Assembly: GCA_964468045.1 (NCBI GenBank)
Contig: CAYXTO010000001.1
Coordinates: 124,001 to 188,000, forward strand
DNA length: 64,000 bases
Source: JAWKXU01 sp964468045
GTDB lineage: Bacteria; Pseudomonadota; Alphaproteobacteria; Sphingomonadales; Sphingomonadaceae
Direction: 5' to 3'
Part shown: positions 18,371 to 26,130 of the stretch, piece after piece
How the letters are laid out: each line of letters opens with the position of its first letter
Numbering within the stretch: position 1 is the stretch's first letter
Notes under the pieces: model-generated
What the model was told of the DNA's origin: nothing
The model's input: only the letters and a program-made list of their open reading frames with translations
Database searches by the model: none
Made by a program: the position numbers and the translations under genes

Positions 18371-19843
18371 ATGACCGATGCCGCACCGCTCTCGCTGTTC
18401 AACAGCCTGACTCGCCAGATCGAGATTTTCGAGCCTGTCCATTCCGGCGAAGCGCGGGTCTATAGCTGCGGGCCGACCGTTTATAATTACCCCCATATCG
18501 GCAATATGCGGGCCTATGTCTTCGCGGACGTGCTGGGCCGCACGCTGAGCTGGAAGGGCTACCAGCTCACCCATGTGATCAACATTACCGATGTCGGCCA
18601 CCTGACGGACGATGCCGATGCGGGCGAGGACAAGATGGAGAAGATGGCCGCCGAAAAGGCGCAGTCCATCTGGGACATCGCCGAGCACTACAAGCAGGCC
18701 TACTGGGCCGATGTCCGCGCGCTGAATATCCGCCAGCCGGCGCAATGGACCGTCGCCACCGATTACGTCCCGCAGATGATCGAGTTCGCGAAAGGAATCG
18801 CGGACAGGCATTGCTACGAACTGGAGAGCGGCCTCTATTTCGATGTCTCGACCGTGGCCGATTACGGGCGGCTGGCCCGCGCGGCGACGGATGACGAAGG
18901 GGAGGGGCGGATCGATCCGGTGGAAGGCAAGCGCCATGCCGCCGATTTCGCGATCTGGCGCAAGACCCCGCCGGGCGAGACGCGCCAGATGGAATGGGAT
19001 TCGCCCTGGGGCCGGGGCGCGCCGGGCTGGCATCTCGAATGCTCGGTGATGTCGGGCGAGGTGCTGGGCTTCCCGTTCGACATCCACACCGGCGGGATCG
19101 ACCACCGCGAGATCCACCATCCCAACGAGATCGCGCAGAACCAGGCGTTCTGCTGCACCAATGGCCTCGACGTGCCCGCCAACAGCGGCGCGCGCCTGTG
19201 GATGCACAACAACTTCCTGGTGGAACGCTCTGGAAAGATGAGCAAATCCTCCGGCGAATTCCTTCGCCTGCAATTGCTGATCGACAAGGGCTACCATCCG
19301 CTCGCCTACCGCATGATGTGCCTGCAGGCGCATTACCGGAGCGAGCTGGAGTTTTCCTGGGACGGCTTGGGCGCGGCGCTGACCCGGCTGAAGCGGCTGG
19401 TCGTTGCGTGGGAAAAGGTTCGGTTAGAACTGGTCCCAAGCGAATTTCAACAGACCTCACTTGAAGCCATTCTTGGCGATCATCTATCTAATTTCGACTA
19501 CGCGATTTCTGATGATCTCAATACTCCTAGGGCGCTCACGATCTTCGAAGACTTGCTATTTTCAAAGGGTATGAAAGCGCACGAAAAAGGACGTGCAATT
19601 CTGAAAATGGATGAGGTGATTGGTCTAGGCCTTGCTGAGCTTAGAAGAAGCGACTTCCGCATCCGCCCGAAGTCCGCCACCATCGAGGAAGCCGAGATCG
19701 AGGCGGCGATGGAGCGGCGCAAGGTTGCCCGGGCCGAGAAGGATTTCGCGACGTCCGATGCGATCCGCGACGAGCTTGCCGCGCGGGGAGTGGAGGTGAT
19801 GGACGGCGATCCGCTCGGCTGGGAGTGGAATCTGGGGGCGTAA
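18371..19843 (+). CDS. cysS: Cysteinyl-tRNA synthetase
   Basis: CysS charges tRNA-Cys. The 490-residue class I enzyme has HIGN at about residues 42-45, the zinc Cys in YSCGPT, a second zinc site in HTGGIDHREIHHPNE, and KMSKSSGE near 290. The DALR anticodon-binding domain follows (FDYAISDDLNTPRAL). Codons from about 19415 to 19660 are strikingly AT-rich with TTA, CTA and AGA-AGA codons, while the reading frame and domain stay intact; see the finding. The gene ends normally with a GC-rich C-terminal segment. Confidence 0.97.
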   Translation: MTDAAPLSLFNSLTRQIEIFEPVHSGEARVYSCGPTVYNYPHIGNMRAYVFADVLGRTLSWKGYQLTHVINITDVGHLTDDADAGEDKMEKMAAEKAQSIWDIAEHYKQAYWADVRALNIRQPAQWTVATDYVPQMIEFAKGIADRHCYELESGLYFDVSTVADYGRLARAATDDEGEGRIDPVEGKRHAADFAIWRKTPPGETRQMEWDSPWGRGAPGWHLECSVMSGEVLGFPFDIHTGGIDHREIHHPNEIAQNQAFCCTNGLDVPANSGARLWMHNNFLVERSGKMSKSSGEFLRLQLLIDKGYHPLAYRMMCLQAHYRSELEFSWDGLGAALTRLKRLVVAWEKVRLELVPSEFQQTSLEAILGDHLSNFDYAISDDLNTPRALTIFEDLLFSKGMKAHEKGRAILKMDEVIGLGLAELRRSDFRIRPKSATIEEAEIEAAMERRKVARAEKDFATSDAIRDELAARGVEVMDGDPLGWEWNLGA

Positions 19844-19862
19844 TCGGGCAGGGGCATCGGCC

Positions 19863-20222
19863 TCAATCCTCCTCCAGCAGCAGCAATTCGATGGAAACAT
19901 CCAGGTGCGGTTCGGGAAGCCAGGACTGCTCCACCTTTCGGACCGTCGCCTCGACCACGAACTGGCGCGGAATCATGAATTCATGTTCGGGCAGGGCTTC
20001 GATGAAACGATCTCCCGCCTCGATGCCTTCCGTATCGAAAAAATACAGCAGCAGCCGATGGCGGGTGCCGGAAAAGGTGATGCTGGCCCAGTTGCTTTCG
20101 ACATGATGGATGATCTCGCCCGCCGGCCCGGCCAGCGCGGCGATGGCTTCGCGCAGGCGTTGCGCGGGGGCTCGGGCGGAGCGGCGGGGAAAGGGCGGTG
20201 TGTCGTTCGGCTCAGCCCGCAT
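19863..20222 (-). CDS. Conserved hypothetical protein (119 aa)
   Basis: I do not recognise a named domain. The protein has a basic, Pro/Arg-rich N-terminus and a helix (QRLREAIAALAG). A beta-rich core follows (WASITFSGTRHRLLLYFFD, FVVEATVRKVEQSW) and an acidic tail of Leu and Glu. No signal or membrane segment is visible, so it is probably cytoplasmic. Its start overlaps the end of the upstream 62-residue gene by 11 bp, which indicates translational coupling in a two-gene operon read away from the S24 repressor. Normal GC-rich codon use supports it being real. Confidence 0.7.
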   Translation of the reverse strand: MRAEPNDTPPFPRRSARAPAQRLREAIAALAGPAGEIIHHVESNWASITFSGTRHRLLLYFFDTEGIEAGDRFIEALPEHEFMIPRQFVVEATVRKVEQSWLPEPHLDVSIELLLLEED

Positions 20223-20400
20223 GGCTTGCTCCCTGGTATGTGTTCATGAAATGTTCTACCCGTTTTTCCGTATGATCGCGGGGGATTCGGCCATTGCGCA
20301 AATCAGGCACGAAACGGGGATCATGCGTGGCGAGTCGGCCGAATTTGGTGGCCGGCATCCCGGTGCTGCGCAGGAATTTCTCGATCTTGCGAATGAGCAT
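20212..20400 (-). CDS. Small conserved protein, probably HTH-like (62 aa)
   Basis: The 62-residue basic protein contains a compact helical pattern: IEKFLRSTGMPATKFGRLAT, then DPRFVPDLRNGRIPRD. This resembles a minimal helix-turn-helix with a recognition helix around FVPDLRNGR. No function is known to me. It is transcribed divergently from the S24 repressor gene across an 89-bp region holding operator-like repeats, and is coupled to the 119-residue gene downstream (11-bp overlap). The context suggests it is regulated by, or works with, the repressor. Gene reality is likely but not certain because of its size. Confidence 0.65.
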   Translation of the reverse strand: MLIRKIEKFLRSTGMPATKFGRLATHDPRFVPDLRNGRIPRDHTEKRVEHFMNTYQGASHAG

Positions 20401-20447
20401 GGCATCTCCCCGATGAGTGACTGTGATTCGATACCTCGCCGTTGAAA

Positions 20448-20483
20448 TCCTACTTGTCTAGGAAAAATACTTCGTGTAGGAAT
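20448..20483. promoter_or_regulatory. Candidate S24 repressor operator: tandem TACTT-N3/4-TAGGAA
   Basis: TCCTA (20448-20452) and TAGGA (20459-20463) form an inverted repeat with a 6-bp spacer. A second unit, TACTT...TAGGAA (20468-20482), repeats TACTT...TAGGAA (20451-20464) at a 17-18 bp period. The block lies in the AT-rich divergent gap, just upstream of the S24 gene's ribosome site. Operator function is inference. Confidence 0.5.
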
Positions 20484-20489
20484 ATTTTT

Positions 20490-21158
20490 ATGACAGGCTC
20501 TTTTGACCATGATGTGGGTGGCGTTCGCCGGCGCTTGCTGGATCTCGCCAATGAGCGCGGGATCAGCTTGGCCGCGCTTTCCGGGCTTATTGAACGCAAT
20601 GCCAGCTATCTCCAGCAATTCATCCGCAAGGGCAGCCCGCGCAAGCTGGAGGAGAACGACCGGCGCACCCTTGCGCAATTCTTCGGGGTTGATGAAGGGG
20701 AATTGGGCGCTCCTGAGGAAAATTCCTCCGGCACGCCGAAATCCCGCCGAAGGGGTGAGTGGGTGGAGATTCCGCGCCTGGCCCTGAGCGCCTCGGCCGG
20801 GCCGGGCGCGCTGGGCGATGGCGAGGAGATGATCGGCGCGTTCGGCTTTTCGGCGAAGTGGCTGCATGAGCAGAATCTGGAAGCCGCCATGCTTTCGGCG
20901 ATCGCGGTGAGCGGCGACAGCATGGAGCCGCTGCTGTGCGATGGCGACGAGATTCTGGTGGACCGCCGCCCGAATCCGCCGCGCGAGGGCATCTATGTGC
21001 TGCGATGGGGCGATGCCTTGCTGGTGAAGCGGGTGCAGTTCGGCAAGCCGGGCGAGTTGACCCTGGTCAGCGCGAATCCGGCCTATCCGCCCCAGACCGT
21101 ATCCCGCGACGAAATCGAGATAATCGGCCGGGTCGTCTGGAAAAGCGGGCGGCTCTGA
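20490..21158 (+). CDS. S24-family LexA/CI-like transcriptional repressor
   Basis: The 222-residue protein has an N-terminal HTH (GISLAALSGLIERNASYLQQ, about residues 24-43) and a C-terminal S24 domain. The domain has the catalytic serine in GDSMEPLLCDGDEILVD and the lysine in WGDALLVKRVQF, the Ser/Lys dyad of LexA, UmuD and phage CI proteins. It could therefore be a self-cleaving repressor. The AGS dipeptide typical of LexA cleavage sites is not obvious; an Ala-rich stretch (LSASAGPGALG) is the candidate linker. The ATG at 20490 follows TAGGAA at good spacing; an earlier in-frame ATG (20442) would run through the operator-like repeats. No phage genes are adjacent. Confidence 0.88.
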   Translation: MTGSFDHDVGGVRRRLLDLANERGISLAALSGLIERNASYLQQFIRKGSPRKLEENDRRTLAQFFGVDEGELGAPEENSSGTPKSRRRGEWVEIPRLALSASAGPGALGDGEEMIGAFGFSAKWLHEQNLEAAMLSAIAVSGDSMEPLLCDGDEILVDRRPNPPREGIYVLRWGDALLVKRVQFGKPGELTLVSANPAYPPQTVSRDEIEIIGRVVWKSGRL

Positions 21159-21236
21159 GCGGCCCGGAGAGCAGCCCGGGGAGCGCCCGCGTCGCGAGCC
21201 GTTGCAATTGGCGAGCGGAACCGCCACATTTCGCGC

Positions 21237-21908
21237 ATGTCCGACAAGCCCGAACCGCCGATGCGTGCCGCGATCGTGCCCGTCACGCCGCTCCAGCAGA
21301 ACTGCACCCTGATCTGGTGCACCAGGACCATGCGCGGCGCGCTGGTCGATCCCGGCGGCGATCTCGACCGGCTCAAGCAGGCGGTGGAGAAGGCCGGGGT
21401 GACGCTGGAGAAGCTGCTGGTCACGCATGGTCATCTCGATCATTGCGGCCAGACCGGCATCCTCGCCCGGGAACTGGGCCTGCCGATCGAAGGGCCGGAG
21501 GAAGCGGACCGCTTCTGGATTGCGCGCCTCGAGGAAGATGGCCGCCGCTGGGGCATGCATGGCGAGAGCTTCGAGCCGGACCGCTGGCTGCATGATGGCG
21601 ACAAGGTGACCGTGGGCGAGCTGGAGCTGGATGTCATCCATTGCCCCGGCCACACGCCCGGCCACATCGTGTTCTACCATGCGCCCTCGCACTTCGCGAT
21701 CGTGGGCGATGTGCTGTTCCAGGGATCGATCGGCCGGACGGATTTCCCGATGAGCAATCACCAGGCATTGATCGATTCGATCACGCGCAAGCTGTGGCCG
21801 CTCGGAGACGATGTGCTGTTCGTGCCCGGCCATGGGCCGACCAGCACTTTCGGGCAGGAACGCGCGGGCAATCCCTTCGTGGGCGACCGGGTATTGGGCG
21901 TTGCCTGA
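21237..21908 (+). CDS. MBL-fold metallo-hydrolase (glyoxalase II-like)
   Basis: The 223-residue protein carries the metal-binding THGHLDHCGQ motif (about residues 63-72), HCPGHTPGH, the metal-bridging aspartate in VGDVLFQGSIGRTD, and a final histidine in PGHGPTST. This is the short glyoxalase II-like (YcbL-type) subgroup, which hydrolyses thioesters or similar small substrates; the real substrate is unknown. Cytoplasmic. It follows the S24 gene after 78 bp on the same strand. An alternative start at 21261 (MRAAIVPVTP) is possible. Confidence 0.88.
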   Translation: MSDKPEPPMRAAIVPVTPLQQNCTLIWCTRTMRGALVDPGGDLDRLKQAVEKAGVTLEKLLVTHGHLDHCGQTGILARELGLPIEGPEEADRFWIARLEEDGRRWGMHGESFEPDRWLHDGDKVTVGELELDVIHCPGHTPGHIVFYHAPSHFAIVGDVLFQGSIGRTDFPMSNHQALIDSITRKLWPLGDDVLFVPGHGPTSTFGQERAGNPFVGDRVLGVA

Positions 21909-21927
21909 ACCTTGCATGTGACGGGCG

Positions 21928-21955
21928 CTTGCAAGCGGCGCAGAAATCGCTATAG
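21928..21955 (+). promoter_or_regulatory. Candidate sigma-70-type promoter for rpmF-plsX-fabH
   Basis: CTTGCA (21928-21933) and CTATAG (21950-21955) are separated by 16 bp, close to the alphaproteobacterial housekeeping pattern. It lies about 120 bp upstream of the rpmF ATG, after the preceding gene's stop codon. No transcription data are available. Confidence 0.45.
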
Positions 21956-22076
21956 GCCGCGCCTTCACCGCTGGGGCCCAATCCGTGCTGCGCGTTCCTC
22001 CCCTCGGGGTTGTGCATCACCGGGTGATCGCCTAGGCGGCTTCAAACACTAGGATTTTGCAGGAACAGGTGCCGCA

Positions 22077-22256
22077 ATGGCTGTCCCCAAGAGAAAAGTT
22101 TCGCCTCATCGCCGGGGCAATCGTCGGTCCCATGATGCGCTCAAGGTCGAAGCATTCCACGAATGCTCGAATTGCGGCGAGCTGAAGCGCCCGCACAATC
22201 TTTGCACCCATTGCGGCCATTACAACGGGCGCGAGATCGTCGCCGTCGGGCTCTGA
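22077..22256 (+). CDS. rpmF: 50S ribosomal protein L32
   Basis: The 59-residue protein starts MAVPKRKVSPHRRGNRRSHD and has the zinc-ribbon cysteines in CSNCGELKRPHNLCTHCG, as in L32 of the Cys-containing type. It sits 25 bp upstream of plsX, the widespread rpmF-plsX-fabH arrangement linking translation capacity and fatty-acid synthesis. All four ribbon cysteines are present, so this is the zinc-binding rather than the zinc-free paralogue. Confidence 0.97.
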   Translation: MAVPKRKVSPHRRGNRRSHDALKVEAFHECSNCGELKRPHNLCTHCGHYNGREIVAVGL

Positions 22257-22281
22257 GCCCGGTTAGCCGGAGAGCGTCGTA

Positions 22282-23346
22282 ATGTCCTTGCCGCGTATCG
22301 CCGTCGATGCGATGGGCGGAGACGAGGGTGTGCGCGTGATGGTCGAAGGCGCGGCTCTCGCCCGCCGTCGGCACGACCGGTTCAAGTTCCTGCTGGTCGG
22401 GGATGAGGACCGCATAAAGCGGGCTCTCGAAAATCATCCCAACATGCGCGGCGCGTCGGAGATCCTGCACGCCGCCGATGTCGTTTCCGGCGAGGAAAAG
22501 CCGACCCAGGCCCTGCGCCGGGCCAAGACCACCTCGATGGGCATGGCGATCAATGCCGTGAAATCGGGCGATGCCGGCGCGGCCGTCAGCGCGGGCAATA
22601 CCGGCGCCTTGATGGCCATGTCGAAGCTGGCCCTGCGGACCATGCCGGGGATCGACCGTCCGGCGCTCGCCGCGCTGCTGCCGACGCTGGGCGAGAACGA
22701 CGTGGTCATGCTCGATCTCGGCGCCAACACCGAATGCGACGCGCGCAACCTAGTCCAGTTCGCGATCATGGGCGCGGCCTATGCCCGGATCGTCACTGAC
22801 CGGGAGGCGCCGCGCGTGCGGCTGCTGAATATCGGCACCGAGGAGATCAAGGGCACGGACCAGGTCCAGGCCGCGGCCGCCCAGCTGCGCGCCGCCACCG
22901 GCCTCGCGCTCAGCTTCGATGGCTTCGTCGAGGCCGACAAGATCAATCGCGGCGATGTCGATGTGGTGGTGACCGACGGGTTTTCCGGCAATATCGCGCT
23001 CAAGGCGGTGGAAGGCGCGGCGCGGTTCGTCGGCGACCTGCTGAAGCGCAGCTTCATGAGCTCGCTGCGGTCCAAGATCGGTTTCCTGATCTCGCGCCCC
23101 GCCACCGAACTGCTCAAGCATCATCTCGATCCGAACAACCACAATGGCGCCGTTTTCCTGGGCCTGAACGGCGTGGTGGTGAAAAGCCACGGCAGCGCCA
23201 ACGCATTGGGCGTCGCCAATGCCGTGGCGGTGACCGCCCGCCTGCTGGAAGAGCGGCTGACGGAGCGTATTTCGGCCGACCTCGCGGAACTCGGGGAAGG
23301 CAATCTCAGGGGCTTTCAAGGGCAGGAAGGGGACGCGGCGGCATGA
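22282..23346 (+). CDS. plsX: Phosphate acyltransferase PlsX
   Basis: PlsX makes acyl-phosphate from acyl-ACP for membrane phospholipid synthesis at the inner membrane. The 354-residue protein has the family start RIAVDAMGGDEGV, the SAGNTGALMAMSKL loop and the C-terminal GLNGVVVKSHGSANALG motif. It overlaps fabH by four bases (ATGA), so the two are translationally coupled. Confidence 0.97.
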   Translation: MSLPRIAVDAMGGDEGVRVMVEGAALARRRHDRFKFLLVGDEDRIKRALENHPNMRGASEILHAADVVSGEEKPTQALRRAKTTSMGMAINAVKSGDAGAAVSAGNTGALMAMSKLALRTMPGIDRPALAALLPTLGENDVVMLDLGANTECDARNLVQFAIMGAAYARIVTDREAPRVRLLNIGTEEIKGTDQVQAAAAQLRAATGLALSFDGFVEADKINRGDVDVVVTDGFSGNIALKAVEGAARFVGDLLKRSFMSSLRSKIGFLISRPATELLKHHLDPNNHNGAVFLGLNGVVVKSHGSANALGVANAVAVTARLLEERLTERISADLAELGEGNLRGFQGQEGDAAA

Positions 23347-24308
23347 TCCGTTCCGTCATTCGTGGTAGCGGTTCGGCTTTGCCAAGGCGCGTGGTCAGCA
23401 ATGCCGAACTGGCGGCGCAGGTGGATACCAGCGACGAATGGATCGTGGAGCGGACCGGCATCAGCCAGCGCTACATCGCGGCCGAGGACGAGACCACTTC
23501 CAGCCTCGCGACCGAGGCCGCCCGCCGAGCGCTGGACGCCGCGGGCATGGACGCCGCCAGCATCGACCTGATCATCCTTGCCACCGCCACCCCCGATCAG
23601 ACCTTCCCCGCCACCGCCACCAGGGTGCAGCACGCCCTCGGGTGCAAGGGCGGCGCGGCGTTCGATGTCGCCGCGGTCTGCTCCGGCTTCCTCTATTCGC
23701 TGGCGGTGGCCGATTCGATGCTCCGCACCGGAATGGCCAAACGGGCGCTGGTGATCGGCGCGGAAACCTTCAGCCGCATTCTGGACTGGGAAGACAGGAC
23801 TACCTGCGTGCTGTTCGGTGACGGCGCGGGGGCCTTCGTGCTGGAGGCGCAGGAAGTGGCCGAAGACGGGCCGGGCGTCCTGGCCACCCGGCTGCACGCC
23901 GATGGCGAGCATAACGAGCTGCTCTATGTCGATGGCGGGCCATCCACTACGCAGACCGTGGGCAAGCTCCGCATGAAGGGGCGCGAAGTGTTCCGCCATG
24001 CGGTCGTCAATCTGGCCGAGGTGCTGCAGGAAGTGCTGGATGAAGCGGGGTTCGAGCCATCCGCGATCGATTGGGTGGTGCCGCACCAGGCGAACGCCCG
24101 AATCCTTGACGCCACTGCGAAGAAGCTGGGCCTGCCGATAGAAAAAGTGATCAAGACGGTGGACCGGCACGCCAACACCTCCGCCGCTTCGGTGCCGCTC
24201 GCTTTCGACGTCGCGGTGCGGGACGGGCGCATCAAGCAGGGCGATCTGGTCATGCTGGAAGCGATGGGTGGAGGTTTCACCTGGGGTGCTTCGCTCGTCC
24301 GTATTTGA
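23343..24308 (+). CDS. fabH: 3-oxoacyl-ACP synthase III (FabH)
   Basis: FabH condenses acetyl-CoA with malonyl-ACP and starts fatty-acid synthesis. The 321-residue protein shows the Cys-His-Asn triad: Cys near residue 112 in FDVAAVCSGFLYS, His in VPHQANARI, and Asn in DRHANTSAASVPLA. The closing GGGFTWGASLVRI is family-typical. Its ATG overlaps the plsX stop. Confidence 0.97.
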   Translation: MIRSVIRGSGSALPRRVVSNAELAAQVDTSDEWIVERTGISQRYIAAEDETTSSLATEAARRALDAAGMDAASIDLIILATATPDQTFPATATRVQHALGCKGGAAFDVAAVCSGFLYSLAVADSMLRTGMAKRALVIGAETFSRILDWEDRTTCVLFGDGAGAFVLEAQEVAEDGPGVLATRLHADGEHNELLYVDGGPSTTQTVGKLRMKGREVFRHAVVNLAEVLQEVLDEAGFEPSAIDWVVPHQANARILDATAKKLGLPIEKVIKTVDRHANTSAASVPLAFDVAVRDGRIKQGDLVMLEAMGGGFTWGASLVRI

Positions 24309-24400
24309 ACTGATGCTGGAAACTCCATCGGAACCGTTGTAATTCCGCCATAATTGTTTACCCTGAGTCTCGGGGGACAAACATAATAGGGGATAGCGGC

Positions 24401-24700
24401 ATGATGCGTTCGATCGGTACGCTCACCCGTGCGGATTTGGCGGAAACCATCAATCGGAAGATGGGCTTTTCTCGCGCTGAATCCATGGCGCTGGTGGAAT
24501 CGATTCTCGATCACATGTCTGATGCGATGGTCAAGGGCGAGAACGTCAAGATTTCCGGGTTTGGAACCTTTGTCCTGAGGGACAAGAAGGAACGTATCGG
24601 CCGCAATCCCAAGACGGGGGTCGAAGTGCCGATCACGCCGCGCCGGGTGATGACCTTCCGCGCCAGCCAGATCCTGAAGGACCGGATTCTCAACGGATGA
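24401..24700 (+). CDS. ihfA: Integration host factor alpha subunit
   Basis: This 99-residue DNA-bending protein has the HU/IHF fold with the alpha-type signature VKISGFGTFVLRDKKERIGR followed by NPKTGVEVPITPRRVMTFR, which forms the beta-arm that intercalates into DNA. The alpha assignment also rests on the usual neighbourhood (fabH upstream, a MerR gene downstream). ATGs at 24401 and 24404 are both possible; GGGGA lies upstream. The stop overlaps the merR start (ATGA). Confidence 0.95.
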   Translation: MMRSIGTLTRADLAETINRKMGFSRAESMALVESILDHMSDAMVKGENVKISGFGTFVLRDKKERIGRNPKTGVEVPITPRRVMTFRASQILKDRILNG

Positions 24701-25071
24701 GCGGGTTGCCCGAACCGCGTTTCGACGACGGGAAGGATGCCAGCGCGCTGCGGACCATCGGCGAAGTGTCGCGGGCGCTGGGCATCGCCACCCATGTGCT
24801 GCGCTATTGGGAACAGCAGTTCCCCATGCTGCGTCCGCTCAAGCGCAGCGGCGGCCGGCGCTATTACCGCAACGAGGATGTGGTCCTGGTCGAAACGATC
24901 GACCGGCTGGTCAATCGCGAAGGCTATACGTTGCGCGGCGCGCGCAATGCGCTGAAGGGCGCGCCGCCCGCCGGCGAAGCCGAGCCGGCTGCGGATCGCG
25001 AGGATGGCGGCGACCTCGTCGCGAGGCTGAGCGCGATTCGCAGCGATCTCGCCCGCGCGCTGGAACGCTGA
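24697..25071 (+). CDS. MerR-family transcriptional regulator
   Basis: The 124-residue protein has a MerR winged-helix domain (TIGEVSRALGIATHVLRYWE, then GGRRYYRNEDVVLVETID, about residues 17-70) and a short C-terminal part without metal-ligand cysteines. The conserved fabH-ihfA-merR order and this ligand-free type are common in alphaproteobacteria; its targets are unknown to me. It is translationally coupled to ihfA by the ATGA overlap and is the last gene of the rpmF run, facing a 330-bp repeat-filled convergent gap. Confidence 0.9.
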   Translation: MSGLPEPRFDDGKDASALRTIGEVSRALGIATHVLRYWEQQFPMLRPLKRSGGRRYYRNEDVVLVETIDRLVNREGYTLRGARNALKGAPPAGEAEPAADREDGGDLVARLSAIRSDLARALER

Positions 25072-25401
25072 GGCCGTCCGGCGGTCGTTCCGTGCCTCCT
25101 ATCGTCATCCCCGTTTGCACGGGGATCGAGTGCAACTTCGTCATGCCAGCGTAGGCTGGCATGACGAACAAGATAGAGCCGGCATTATTTCGCTCTCTCG
25201 TCATCCCAGCGAAGGCTGGGATCGTTGTGGGTGGCGCGGTACATTGCCGGGAGAGATGCCAGCTTGCCCCAAGGGGCAGTTTATCCTGAGCCGGCCGAAG
25301 GGCTCGCATGACGGGAAGGGGCAGAACCAGCCTCATTCCCCCCCTTCGTCATTCCCGCGAAAGCGGGAACGACGGGAAGGAGAGCGTGCGCTAGGATCGG
25401 T
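25072..25401. repeat. Cluster of four REP-like palindromes between convergent genes
   Basis: No gene is visible here. It holds ATCCCCGTTTGCACGGGGAT-type stem (about 25108-25126); a perfect 14-bp inverted repeat TTCGTCATGCCAGC/GCTGGCATGACGAA with a 4-nt loop (25137-25168); a TCATCCCAGC/GCTGGGAT unit with linker ending GAGAGATGCCAGC (25199-25264); and CGTCATTCCCGC/GCGGGAACGACG (25347-25374). Related palindromes recur elsewhere in the window. Confidence 0.85.
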
Positions 25402-25803
25402 TTATCCAGCCTTCCTCGGCCTCCCTCCCTTGGCCCCATTTGCCCGTGCCGCCGCGGCCTTCGCGGGCGAAGTCGCCCGTCCCGCCTTTGCCGCCATCCA
25501 TTTCGCTGTGCCGAACACGCCATTGACCAGACCGGGCACGGTGTAGTCGAGGTCCAGCGTTTCCCAGTGCAGGCCAAAGCCTTGGCCAATCACTTCCACC
25601 TCGGCGATCTCGGCAGGGCTTGCATCGTGCAGGCCTTCCACCAGCGCGGGCGGGAAGGTGAAGGTCGCGCCGTTGGTCAGGTCGATGATTACGCGATTGG
25701 CCTTCGCATCGTAGCGTGCCGCTTTGGCATGCGGCTGGGTCTCGCGGACTATCCGCCCGCGTTCGTTCGCCGCCTTGATCTGTTCGCGTGTCAGTTCAAC
25801 CAT
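25402..25803 (-). CDS. DUF2442 protein with basic GRPRK tail
   Basis: The 133-residue protein contains a DUF2442-type core at about residues 20-95: ARYDAKANRVIIDLTNGATF, then FPPALVEGLHDASPAEIAEV, then GFGLHWETLDLDYTVPGLV. The tail after about 105 is Ala/Lys/Arg-rich and ends ARANGAKGGRPRKAG, an AT-hook-like element that may touch DNA. Its start overlaps the DUF4160 gene by 8 bp, so the two are one transcription and translation unit. DUF4160/DUF2442 pairs are frequent and have been suspected to be toxin-antitoxin-like; no activity can be read from the sequence. Confidence 0.82.
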   Translation of the reverse strand: MVELTREQIKAANERGRIVRETQPHAKAARYDAKANRVIIDLTNGATFTFPPALVEGLHDASPAEIAEVEVIGQGFGLHWETLDLDYTVPGLVNGVFGTAKWMAAKAGRATSPAKAAAARANGAKGGRPRKAG

Positions 25804-26035
25804 GCTGCTCTTTCCACCGTTTCAGCAGGATCGCCTGCTGCTCCGCCACGATGCGCATCGCCTTGCGAAGATCGCCGGACTTGAAGCCATTATTGCTGAC
25901 CAGTTCGGGCTTTCCATCCGGCCCGGCCAGATTGATCTTCGCACTGCCATCGCCATCAACATGGACATGCGCCGGTTCGTGATCATCCTTGTAGATGATG
26001 AAGCGCATGCCCGCTTCGCGATGCACCGTGACCAT
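25796..26035 (-). CDS. DUF4160 protein
   Basis: The 79-residue protein has the DUF4160 pattern: MRFIIYKDDHEPAHVHVDGD near the N-terminus and AMRIVAEQQAILLKRWKE near the end. The conserved DHEPAHVHV segment could bind metal or nucleic acid, but no biochemical role is established that I know of. It is the first gene of the pair and overlaps the DUF2442 gene by 8 bp. It lies divergent to the 280-residue HTH protein gene across a repeat-bearing gap. Confidence 0.8.
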   Translation of the reverse strand: MVTVHREAGMRFIIYKDDHEPAHVHVDGDGSAKINLAGPDGKPELVSNNGFKSGDLRKAMRIVAEQQAILLKRWKEQHG

Positions 26036-26130
26036 GATCGCATTTAACCTATCACGTTGGGTTTTTCAAGCCTGGCTTTCCGCATGCTCGAAGGGCGGGG
26101 ATGCCTCCTTTGAGGCAGCCTCCTTCCCTT

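Noticed and set aside
24911..25336. Possible minus-strand gene with repeated PAYAGMT-like peptides
   Set aside because: The peptides are translations of the palindromic repeats, a known source of false genes.
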